A stretch of 64,000 nt of DNA from Cytospora piceicola (taxonomy: Eukaryota; Ascomycota; Sordariomycetes; Diaporthales; Cytosporaceae). Below the pieces are notes generated by a model. The model did no database searches. It was given only the letters and a program-made list of their open reading frames with translations, and was not told the DNA's origin. The translations under genes and the position numbers were made by a program. Shown piece after piece: positions 46,678 to 56,831 of this stretch (positions within the stretch are counted from its first letter, which is position 1; the number at the start of each line of letters is the position of its first letter). The stretch covers positions 124,001-188,000 of the forward strand of contig JALQBC010000001.1 of assembly GCA_023375675.1 (NCBI GenBank), in the 5' to 3' direction.

Positions 46678-48647
46678 ATGTTGTCAATATTGCCTTTGGT
46701 TACCCTCGCATCGGTGGTTGGCGTGAGTCTTGCCACGGTCTCAGCCGAAGCTCAAGCGACTTCCACTCCGGTGGTGACTTGCGAGCCTGCTACTAATGCC
46801 TTCACGAACCCTTCTTGGGAGGATGGTACCTCGGGATGGACTTACAACTTTGAAGCGACGACAAGCAGCGCATACAGTGATGATGGATCGATGTCTCTGT
46901 ATGAAACCCCATCCCACCCCAATATTCTCAACCCACAATCGACTTTGCACGACTGATAATGCTTTTGGACTGACGAAAGCCAATAAAAAAGTACATCAAT
47001 TGCCAACATTCCATACGTAAACATCAACTTCCACCAGAACCTGAACAACTTGCAGATCGGGGTGCCGTATGATATCTCATTCGATTTGCTCGGGGTGGCT
47101 GGATCAATAGCCACCCAGCAGAGCTGCTTAATCTATATATACCACGATACACTCACCACAAACAACCTGATCCTACGCTCAGCAGCCTACTACAATCGTG
47201 GTACGGCTCCTTCCTGGAAAACATACGGGGCCAGCTACACGCCGACTAGCAGCAGTGTGTTGGTCGGCTTCTACGTCTCCTGCGCGTCAAGTTACACCAC
47301 CAACGGCCTCAAGCTTTACATGGACAACGCCATTGCGAAAGGTGAGGCACACCATTTCCCGTCCAGATATTCCATGGGCCTTGAGTCATCGACTGCTGTG
47401 ATACGACAGTGAAGGTTCTAACGTCCTGATCCAGAAACTGTTCAAGAATGTACCACTGTCACCCCCACGTTATCGACAATAAGCTCTACCAGTGCCATCG
47501 TTTCATCGGAAGCTTCCAGGTACAGTTCACCACCCTTGCGATGTACACTCTCTTGAGACTAATCGATCTCAACAGCATTCTTATCCCAGATGTGACAAGC
47601 ACGGCGACTGTCGCTGTCAGTGAAACCAGTAGTTCAAGCCCCGATACAACGGTATCTGTCCCCCCGACTTCTACCGATGTGAGCACGAGCGTGAGCGCGT
47701 CGGCTGTTACTTTTACCGATATACCAACAATAGCGAGCTCTGTACGAACAGTGACCGGTCTCCCGACTCTCACCGCCATCAGCAGTGTCTCGCCTTCTGG
47801 TCTTGCCAGCACCAGAAGGGCCTCCAGTGCTATATCTCGAGTAACGAGCCTCCCGTCTCTCAGTATTATCAGCAGCGTCTCGCCTTCTGCTCAAGTCAGC
47901 ACTAGAAGGGCCTCAAGCGCTATATCTCAAGTAACGAGCCTCCCTTCTCTCAGTGCTATCAGCAGGGTATCTTCTGCTGCCCAAGTCAGCACCAGAAGGG
48001 CCTCAAGCGCTATCACGAGAGCAAGCAGCCTCCCATCTCTCAGTGCTATCAGCGGGGTATCTTCTTCCACGCAAGTCAGCACCAGGAGGGCCTCCGGCAC
48101 AGTGAACATCGTCTCGTCGAGACCGTCCGCCGTGAGATCGTCCTCTGCTTTCGTCAGTACCAGGGCCTCTGGCACATTGAACGTATCTTCGAGACCGACC
48201 GCCATTTCAGCATCGACTGCCCCGACCTTGAACCCCTCCGGCATCGCCGTGCCAGCCAACTCATCCATCTCCTCGGTGGGAATATCGCAAAGACCATCAC
48301 CCACAGGCCTCTCTGTGGCTCCAGCCAACCCCTCCGTATCCAGGCGGCCTTCTCCAAGCGGCCCGAACGCGTTCAATGGCACAGCGCCTTCATTGGCGCC
48401 CGGCCAGCCAGCCTCTACTGGCCTGTCGAGCTCGAACGGCACGGCAGTATCTTTGCCTGGCCAGACGGGGTCCGCTCTCTCACTGGCGGGTTCTTCCTCC
48501 ACCGCAGCACCAGAGCTCTCAGGCCAGGGTGATTCGGCCTCTACCATCACCGCTTTTCCGGCCGGGACAGACGGGGGTTCCGCTACGGGGCTATCTGCCT
48601 TGCCCACTACACTGGTCAGGAAGCCTTGCAAGCGAAGCCACCGTTGA
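46678..48647 (+). CDS. Secreted Ser/Thr-rich repeat protein with N-terminal carbohydrate-binding-like domain
   Basis: Four exons, 46678-46898, 46992-47341, 47435-47519 and 47576-48647, all GT-AG and in phase, give 575 residues. Residues 1 to about 23 (MLSILPLVTLASVVGVSLATVSA) are a signal peptide. Residues about 30-195 look like a jelly-roll carbohydrate-binding domain of the CBM4/9 (CenC) sort: NPSWEDGTSGWTYNFEA near the start, YDISFDLLG in the middle and LKLYMDNAIAK at the end. The rest is Ser/Thr/Ala/Pro-rich and presumably heavily O-glycosylated. It includes four 30-residue repeats (47751-48110). It should sit in the wall or outside the cell. The C-terminus, ending in a basic KPCKRSHR, has no GPI signal. 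A coding-looking stretch in another frame just after (ATVESFPSGLVTVSC) suggests the true 3' end may be spliced differently. Confidence 0.72.
47751..48110 (+). repeat. Four 90-bp coding tandem repeats
   Basis: Units start at 47751, 47841, 47931 and 48021. Each encodes 30 residues with the core LPSLSAIS, then a Val-Ser segment, then STRRASSAIS. Copies two and three are closest to each other. Length stays in frame. Confidence 0.9.
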
Positions 48648-49727
48648 GAGCTTCCCAAGTGGCTTGGTGACAGTATCATGTACTGATTACCAGGTGAAGA
48701 TGAGGGAGGGAGGAGGCGGCTTGCTGTGGCAGCCACCTTCCGAGAGTGTCCGAACGGGAAGATGTTCACGATGACAAAGAGACAGTGGAAGGTAATGACT
48801 CGTAGTTATAAAAAATATTATACCCAACGCGCGCCACGCGAGCTGCAATTATATTTGAATTAATGTAGCATACTAGCCTTTTATGTACATATTGCAATGA
48901 AATCATTTTTAATGGCAAACTCACTTGGAATATATTGTGCATAATACTTACCTTTTCAGTAGTATGACGAAAGTCTCCTGAAATCACCGACAATCATAAC
49001 AGCATGAAATGCTTCTAATTAATCCAGAAAGGATTGGATGGGGGGGGGGTGTCTTTGTTCTCACATCATATGCCTTCTTGTCCTATGTTATTACTCAAGT
49101 GGCGGATGATGGCCAGGCGATGATGAATTACTTTAAATATATGAACGGAATCGACCAAGCAGCCAAGACGGACTGCCCTGTCGATCGGATCGATCCAAGC
49201 AGTTGGAAGCCCACCCAAGCGTCCTCAACCTTGGAGAACGATTCATGGAAAGAAAAGCACATTGGACTGTACTAAGGGGCATGCATAAATATATGTCACC
49301 GGGGAGCTTATTATTACCCCAGAATTACCCCAGAATTACCCCAATATTACCCCAGAGAAACAACTCTCAGATGCTTAGTACGTAATTCCACCCCGGAAGC
49401 CTCCTCAAGCTGAGAGTAACTGCGATAATCGCAGTATCACATGGTCTCATCGCGTATTCCACTCCGTTTATCACGCTCTCGAACTGGAACGAGGATGACC
49501 AGCACGTGAGCTCTTTACGTAAATTGACAGCATCGTGCGTTTCACCTATGTCTGGAGGTCTGGAGGCCAGAACGTATTTTGTTAGGGGTGAGGACGGTAT
49601 AAGAAGGTTCAGCCTGTACTTGGAAATGTTGGGGTCCCAAGTTTGTGTTGCATGTGGTATAGCAGTGTCACTGTTTCTAATGATTGCATTTCTTTCAAAA
49701 TCTTCTTTTCATACCAAATAACCCACT
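48648..49727. other. Spacer with an 11-bp tandem repeat
   Basis: No gene is supported. It contains four 11-bp ATTACCCC-led units at 49313-49356 and a run of G near 49040. A hydrophobic frame ending near 49721 (MLGSQVCVACGIAVSLFLMI) precedes the GH72-like gene but is closed by a stop before its coding region. Confidence 0.45.
49313..49356. repeat. 11-bp tandem repeat, four units
   Basis: Units of ATTACCCCAGA start at 49313, 49324, 49335 and 49346; the third ends AAT instead of AGA. Non-coding. Confidence 0.88.
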
Positions 49728-51178
49728 ATGGATAGTGTTCAAAAGATGAGCGGCTCTGTGCCTCCCATTTACGCCAACGGGCGGTATTTTTGGACAGGAA
49801 CCCGGAGGGTTTGTCATTTTTGTATTATCGGCATCAATCACCTGAGTAATATCTTCTGACAAGACCTGCCAGTTCATCATCAGAGGCGTCGTGTACCGTC
49901 TCCATGGCAGTGGCCCGTCCGACCCGCTTGTGGATGAGCGGCTGGATGACCTGCAGCGGGACATCACTCTTTTCGAGGAACTGGGGCTGAACACTCTCTT
50001 CATCTGTACGTATTCCTGCATATGACCCTCAACTCAACTTGCAGAATCTTGGAATGCACCTTGCTGATCAGCCGGAGCACCAACTATGCATGCAAGTAGA
50101 TCACATTGATTGTTCTCGCAACCACAACGCCGCCATGAAACTCCTCGCTGACGCCGGCATCTACGTCCTGGTCAGCCTCCCCACCTCATCATGCGGGACT
50201 GACGGTGCCGGGGCGACCACGGCGTTCCGGCCTTACAGCCCACAGCTGCTCGAGGACTGCTTCGCGACGATCGACTGCATGTCGCAATACCCGAACACGC
50301 TGGGTCTGATTGTCGCTAATGGGGCAATCAGCACTATCTACTCCACAGCCATTGCACCCATGATCCTGAACGTCATTCGGGATGTCAAGAGGTACATGAA
50401 GACGGCGGGAGAGGTTGTTGGTCAGCGACAGCTGCCGGTTGGGTACAGTGCCTCTACTAGCAGGTTGATTCTTAGGACGACGTTCAATTATTTCACAGCT
50501 GGGCAGGAGGACGAGACGGTGGACTTCTTCTGCGTACGACTCATTGAAACCCCCCCCCCCTTATTGACACTGTGCAATGGCTGACCTTGTGCCGTACTGT
50601 TTGGTAGTATGCCAACTTCGACTGGTGCGGCCAGTCGACGATGCACGTCTCGGGCTACAACGAGGAGCTCAAGACCTTTGCCAACGCACACATCCCCATA
50701 TTCTTCTCAGTATGGCTGTAAACTCGGCGCATGGGGCCATCGCATATTCCAGGAGACCACAGCCATCCACTCATCAGCCATGACACGCGTGTTCTCCGGC
50801 GGAATAGCGTACGAGTTCTACGACTCGCCGGATATCAGGTCTGGCCATTGGGGTTACGGACTTGTGAAGGAAGAGGGCGCGGTCGTGGGGAAAGGGTTGA
50901 CAAAGCTTCGTGATTTTGAGAGCTTGAAGTCGAGGCTGGACAAGTGCAAGAATGCTGTCGACGGGGAGGAGGTGGAGGGTGAGACGATGTCGGACAATAC
51001 GGAGAGGGACTTTCCGCCGCTCTCTAGTCATTGGAAGGCAGGCCATGCCTTACCGTATACCATGGCTAACTGGAACGAGGTGAGAAGGGGGCTTGAAGAG
51101 AAAGTCTGGATGGACGTTGGAGAGCTGACTGAGACTGACCTAAAGCTGGGGAAACAGTCGAATATCATTCAGGCGTAG
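49728..51178 (+). pseudogene. GH72 beta-1,3-glucanosyltransferase relic lacking both catalytic glutamates
   Basis: Exons 49728-49808, 49873-50005, 50097-50533 and 50608 onward align through the GH72 (Gas/Gel) fold: FIIRGVVYR, RDITLFEELGLNTL, CSRNHNAAMKLLADAGIYV, QLPVGYSAS, NFDWCG and VFSGGIAYEFY. GH72 enzymes cut and rejoin wall beta-1,3-glucan using two Glu, one in a GNEV motif and one in SEYGC. Here the first is VANGA, with Gly147 (codon 50321-50323). At the second, the frame from exon 4 ends FFS at 50709 and the homologous text resumes as QYGCK from 50711 two bases out of phase, consistent with a 2-bp loss in the Glu codon. A 43-nt GT-AG segment (50710-50752) could be spliced to rejoin the frame but would delete this site. 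No signal peptide, CBM43 or GPI signal is seen. Either a decaying gene or, less likely, a pseudoenzyme. Confidence 0.75.
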
Positions 51179-54100
51179 ATAGATTGCACAAAGAAACGTT
51201 GGGAACAGTCCAAAAACAAGACCTTGTTGAAAAACTGTCTGGGCTTGATCGTCCTCGTCCCCTTTCTGTATGAACTCCAAAACTCTGTCATGACCACTCA
51301 CTTGACTTCGAAGTCCGTATTGGTAATATCATGTACCAGATCAGCAGATGTACATCACCAATCCAAAAAAGGTAATGGCCGAGCTCCAGGTCCCGTATTC
51401 TACCGGGTCACCGGCAGTCCTCAGCGGTGACCGTATAACCGCCGTACACAGTCCGTCTTGGGTCCACTCTTGACCGCTTCCAAGAGAAAAGGGATCAATT
51501 TGTGCGTAGATACGGGGTACTCTCGACTCTCGACAGCTTCTTGACAGGTTTTTCGCACCGCATCGCAACGCTCCTTGCTCGAGTCCTTTTTTTTTGTCGT
51601 TGTTTTCTGTGCTTCAAGGGACGTTGAATACATACCCTAGGGTATGTAACCTGGACTCATGGCCGCCAGTACATACAGAATAAATGCAACGGGACATGGC
51701 TCGCGAAAATATTCGTGGAACAGCGGCACAGCACGCAGCACGTAGCACGACACCGCCCGCATATTGCGCTTTTCAATCCGGTAAAACGTCTTTGCGGAAG
51801 GTCTGCCAAGACGGCGACCGCTCATGCTCCACTTGACCGGCATGGGAACGGTGCTCGACTCGGGTGGCCACGCTGAGCACGCCGTCGTCTGATTACACTA
51901 GTACATATGTAGTAGATGGCTTGTTTTTTATGGGGGCCCCCATCATGAATCGAGATCGGCAAACGCGGCGCTTTCAAAACCTGGGGTTCGGGTCATTTTC
52001 TTGTTATGCCTTGTGGCTTCGGCCCCAGAGTCCACGTCTCTGTGACACGGTCCGAAATGAAACTCACGATGGTAAGCAGGATGTCCATGTTGTGTTGCCG
52101 TCGGAAGCGACGGAGAGCCAACAGGAATACTTTGATCGCCCGCATCTCGATGCAAGCAGAGGTCGTAACCATTGCTAGGAATCCTCGGTGGAGCTGCCAA
52201 CCATTCAAGGCCAAGTTCTGGGGAAGGAGTGCACGGTTGGGGAGGATGTCTCGGGCAAAGTCCGAAGTCTTTTTGTGGAGACTGGATAAACATTCCCCAG
52301 GTAAATTAACGAGATGCCCAATGAGAAATTCCCATTGCGGAATTGCGGTTCTGTTGGTAGGCTCAACGAGTTCCATGGTATAGAAAAAGGAATGACCTAT
52401 GCATATGTACAAACAAGTCGGGCAGCCGGACAAAATAAGAAACCGGTCAATCTTCAATAAGGCACTTTGACCCTCACAGACATATACCTACTATAGCGAA
52501 CGATTTCAGGAAAGAATTAGTATCGTTGAAAATGCGGAATATCAACTGGGTACTTAGGTAGGTAAAAGACTTCGATGCCACACGCCTAACGCTTATTGAG
52601 TACCCCAGTAGTTTAGGATTGAAGGTCAAGGGCGGGCAGACGGGTTTTGATGATAGCAGAGGAGCATTCCAGGGTTGACCGATGTCTTATTCCGTCCGGC
52701 TGGCCGGGTAGGCCTGCGCCCAGCTCAGAACGATGAAGCTGCTTCGTCGAGAATTTCCTTGTGCGTCCGGGATGACCCACTGATCGTCCCCCCACGCCAT
52801 GTAAGCTCTTAACTCAGCAGGAGGTCGGGGAGGCCAGGGATACCGCCTTTACTGCGGATTTTAGCAGTAACGCCTTGACGGAAGAGGCATGTGACCAGAA
52901 CATCGGCACGATCAACAGGGGGACCAACCATGGTTACGACACAAACATGTCTATCCCGAGCAGGGGCGATGATGAGGCTGAAAGGGGGGTTTCATTCAGG
53001 TTCTCTTGAAGGCCTCCTGAAGGCCTGGGAGAGGCGGTCATGGTCTTTTCGTGAGGATTCAAATTTTCTGACTGTGTTTGACTCTTTGGTCGGGATGGAA
53101 TACTCTTTTGGGATATTAGATGAGTAGCGGTATGTAGCATGTACCCAAAATCAATAAGTGGAGGAAGGATGAGCCTTGAGGTGACTGAGATGAGCAGGTG
53201 AGGTCGGGATACTACATACAGCGTCAGGAGCGTGTGTGTGGGTGTGGGTTGGCAGGGGGAACGACTAACAGACTGACAAGGGCCAGGAACTGTGTGGAGG
53301 CCGAAAGCACGGCACATGTGCAATGACGCAAATAGGTGGATACATACATTGCTTTTGGCAATGCTGGTCGCGGTTGTTGACGTTCAAGGAATATGTTGCG
53401 GCTCTCCCAACAACGCAACACCATGAGGGGCTGATTTCTTGATACCGGTACTGGGTAGTAGAGGAACTCGGGACTCGGGACGTATGTAGGCAGCCTGGGG
53501 TGACTGGGCAAGTAATTAGTAAACCGTAGTAAAATACACAGTACAACAGGATCAATGACTGCACATGTGACTAGGTACCGTGATCATCTCAGTGAGTGAT
53601 CAGTGAGCAGTTAGCGATGTTGAAGAATACTTCATCGTCCCATCCAGTTAAACCCGGCCGAGTAAGTTTTATCTAGTGGTATACAAGGATAATCACGACA
53701 AAAAACCATTGAATCAATCTCCTGACGACGTACGCCCAGCCGTCATGATCGAGGATCCCTCAAGACCGGTTTGCAGAACTTCTCAATTGCTTTTGGGAGG
53801 GGCCTCTTTCGTTATCATTATCAGTAGTGTTTGGCGCCTTTTCCTTCAACGTCCTATAAACCTTAAGTTCTAGTGTTTTGTTTTGTATTACTCAGAGGCT
53901 AGTGATCTTCATCACATGAATCAGGTTAGAGAACCGAACAGAGACCTTGGCAGTTGGCAGGAGGAGCCCCTGATATGCCCGGTGTGCCCCGTTGCCACGA
54001 CCAAGAGATTGGAATTACTCATGTGCATCCAGATTATCTAGAACTACCTAGGTTCCCCCCGGCTCTGTTTGACCTGCTAGACTATCAAGTTGAAAGCACT

Positions 54101-55003
54101 TTCAAGTTACCATCGGCCACTTCCACTGCCGTTATTACCACACGGTACATCCATAGCATGTAAAACCTGGGGAGTCATGAGGTTCAGACAGGGCTATTCC
54201 CGCCGTCGCATTCCTTCGTTGCAATGCGTCTTCCTAAAAGCGGATCCTGTCGCTCCGATAAGCCATCCTCCTTCCGGCCAAGGCCATCACGATATCTGCT
54301 ACTGCGTAATAGGACCGAGCACAACCGAGGACTGCTCATGGCCTTTTACCACCTTGATCTACCCTTCAGACCCACAAGATTCCGTATCCCAGATCCACCC
54401 GGCCCCACTGACGGGCACCGTCCGGCCATATTATCGGCGCCTTGTGCTCCTTGCTGGTTCCCCCAGCCTTGCCTTGCCTTGTCTCTCCCCAGACCTGCCA
54501 GAGCACACCCCCGCGAACGGTCCCTGCGGGCCCTGTGGGACCCAACGTCTCACCTCACCCACCCTTATCACTCCGCGTCTGCTGCAGCTGTGGCCCCAGT
54601 CTGGTACTTGGACCCTTGGAGTTTTGGGCCAGGGGACCCAAATCTCTCCACGTTCTTGCTCCCAACTCCGCGTCAGTGGACCCCCTGTGACGTCTGCGGG
54701 TGAAATCTTTTTCTGATGTCTGCCCGAATAGGACTCCACCGGTCTGGGGAATAGGATGGTCCCCTATGTATGACGTATTCCATGTACGGTACAACTTGTA
54801 CTGTCTTATATAAGTGCTGGCCATCTGGTGTTCTCCTATATAAAGTCCAACCCCAGGACGGCCCCCCTTTCCCCAGGTATCTTGAAGTCTGGGATATCGA
54901 CCTTGCAGGCAACACTGGTCCATCTCCTTTTCCGTCCGCCGCCTTTAACCTTTCTAAACCGTTTCAAAGGAGAACGAGAGTGTTACCGGGACGAACAGAC
55001 ACG
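51179..55003. other. Gene-poor region and transporter promoter
   Basis: About 3.8 kb. No gene is supported; a 208-codon frame at 54090-54716 is Pro/Ser/Leu-rich without a domain and lies in the promoter of the transporter. A CTAGG-type repeat is near 54044. Confidence 0.45.
54807..54844 (+). promoter_or_regulatory. Two TATA-like elements before the sugar transporter
   Basis: TATATAA at 54807-54813 and TATATAAA at 54837-54844 lie 160-200 bases before the ATG at 55004, the spacing expected for a strong regulated promoter with a leader of about 100 bases. Confidence 0.45.
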
Positions 55004-56831
55004 ATGGTTCAAGACACCATTCGAAGGCTCTCCCACACGGGCCACAAGGACAACCATGAGGGTGTTCCTACATACTGGAGCAAGTCTGGAGGCACCCTGC
55101 AGAAGTACATCACCGCTCTGGCAACATGCGACTTCCTGCTATTCGGTTTTGACGTAAGTCCTTTCGACCCTGACCCTCACCCTCAATCTCACTTCACTGC
55201 TCGTGGTCTCTTTTCCTTTCGCCCCCAATACTGACGGACAAAAACAGCAAGGTGTCATGGCCGGCATCATCTCCTCCTCAGACTTCGTGGCCGACTTTCC
55301 CGAGGTCGACGGCAACGACACCTGGCAAGGCTTCGTAACGGCCATCTACGCCATCGGCTGCTTCGTCGGCGCCCTTTTTGTTCTGACCTTTGGAGACAAG
55401 CTCGGCAGGCGCAGGTGTATCTTCCTGGGAGCGACCGTCATGATCATCGGAGTTATAATTCAGATCGCCAGCGTTCCCCCCTCGGTGGGCGCGACGACCC
55501 AGTTTATCATAGGACGACTCATTACCGGAATGGGCAACGGCATCAACACCTCGACCGTCCCGACCTACCAGGCCGAGTGCTGCCCGGCGCACAACCGAGG
55601 AAAGCTCATCTGCATTGAGGGTGGCAACGTGGCCGTCGGCTCCATGCTCGCCTACTGGATCGACTACGGCTGCACATACGGACCCCACGCCATGGTCTGG
55701 CGTTTCCCCATCGCCTTCCAGTGTGCCTTCGCCATCGTCATCTTGGTCATGATGATGCGTCTCCCCGAATCACCCCGTTGGCTCCTGGCGCATGGTCGAA
55801 CCGACGAGGCCCTCACGGTGTTGGCCGCGCTTCAGGACAAGCAGCGTCACCACGACGACGTCCAGGGCCAGATGAACTTCATTGCCGATGCTATCCGTGC
55901 CTCCGGGCACCCTGGTGGAGTCGTGCCCATAAAGGAGGTCTTCACCAACGGCAAGTCGCAGCACCTCCGTCGCATGCTCCTGGGCGCTGGCAGTCAGATG
56001 ATGCAGCAGCTGTCGGGTTGCAACGCCGTTATCTACTACTTCCCTATCCTGTTCAAACAGTCCATTGGAACGTCCGAAAATCTTTCCTTGCTGCTGGGCG
56101 GTGTCAACATGGTTGTCTATGCCATCTTCGCCATGACGGCTTGGTACATTGTCGAGCGGGTCGGACGCAGGAAGCTCTTCTTCATCGGTACTATCGGCCA
56201 GATGCTGTCCATGGTCCTCGTCTTCGCTTGTCTCATCCCCGGCACCAAGTCTGCCGCAAAGGGTGCTGGTGTCGGCTTGTTCACCTACATCGCCTTTTTC
56301 GGTGCCACCTGGCTACCACTGCCTTGGTTGTACCCAGCTGAGATCAACCCTCTCAAGACTCGTGCTCGTGCCAACGCTCTGTCAACCACCCAGAACTGGC
56401 TCTGGAACTTCTTCATTGTCATGATCACCCCTGTGCTCATCGGCCAAATTGGATGGGGAACTTATCTGTAAGCCATCTTCTCCCTTCTCTCTGTTTTATT
56501 TCTCCGAACGATATGCTAACATAAACAACAAAGCTTCTTTGCCGTCCTGAACGCCCTGTTCCTCCCGATCATCTGGTTCTTCTACCCGGAAGTTTCCGGC
56601 CGCTCCCTCGAGGAGATCGACCTTATCTTCGCCAAGGGACACGACGAGAAGATCAGCTACGTGCACGCCGCTGAGCAGCTGCCGAGGCTGACAGAGTCGG
56701 AGATTGCCGCCATGGCCCGCGAGTATGGCTTCACCAGCTCCGATGACGAGGGTGGCCAGAGTAAGGCCAGGCACAGCGAGAAAGAGGGTGACATGGCTGC
56801 GGTGGACAGCCAGAATGCCATGATGGCATGA
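55004..56831 (+). CDS. MFS sugar porter, hexose-transporter type
   Basis: Three exons, 55004-55153, 55248-56467 and 56534-56831 (introns of 94 and 66 nt), give 555 residues. Exon 1 supplies TYWSKSGGTLQKYITALATCDFLLFGFD and exon 2 continues QGVMAGIISS, the usual first membrane segment of fungal sugar porters. Signatures: GDKLGRRR (99-106), IGRLITGMGNG (138-148), PESPRWLL (223-230), QQLSGCNAVIYYFP in TM7 and VGRRKLF. Twelve membrane segments are expected. Members carry hexoses or related sugars across the plasma membrane, most as proton symporters. Substrate is not readable from sequence. The C-terminal tail after PEVSGRSLEEIDLIF is long, acidic and Ser-rich, a likely site for turnover control. 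It is 2.9 kb from the A-T-C synthetase on the same strand, with no proof of co-function. Confidence 0.93.

Noticed and set aside
54090..54716. 208-codon frame upstream of the sugar transporter
   Set aside because: Pro/Ser/Leu-rich with no domain; sits where the transporter promoter should be, and other frames there are similarly open.
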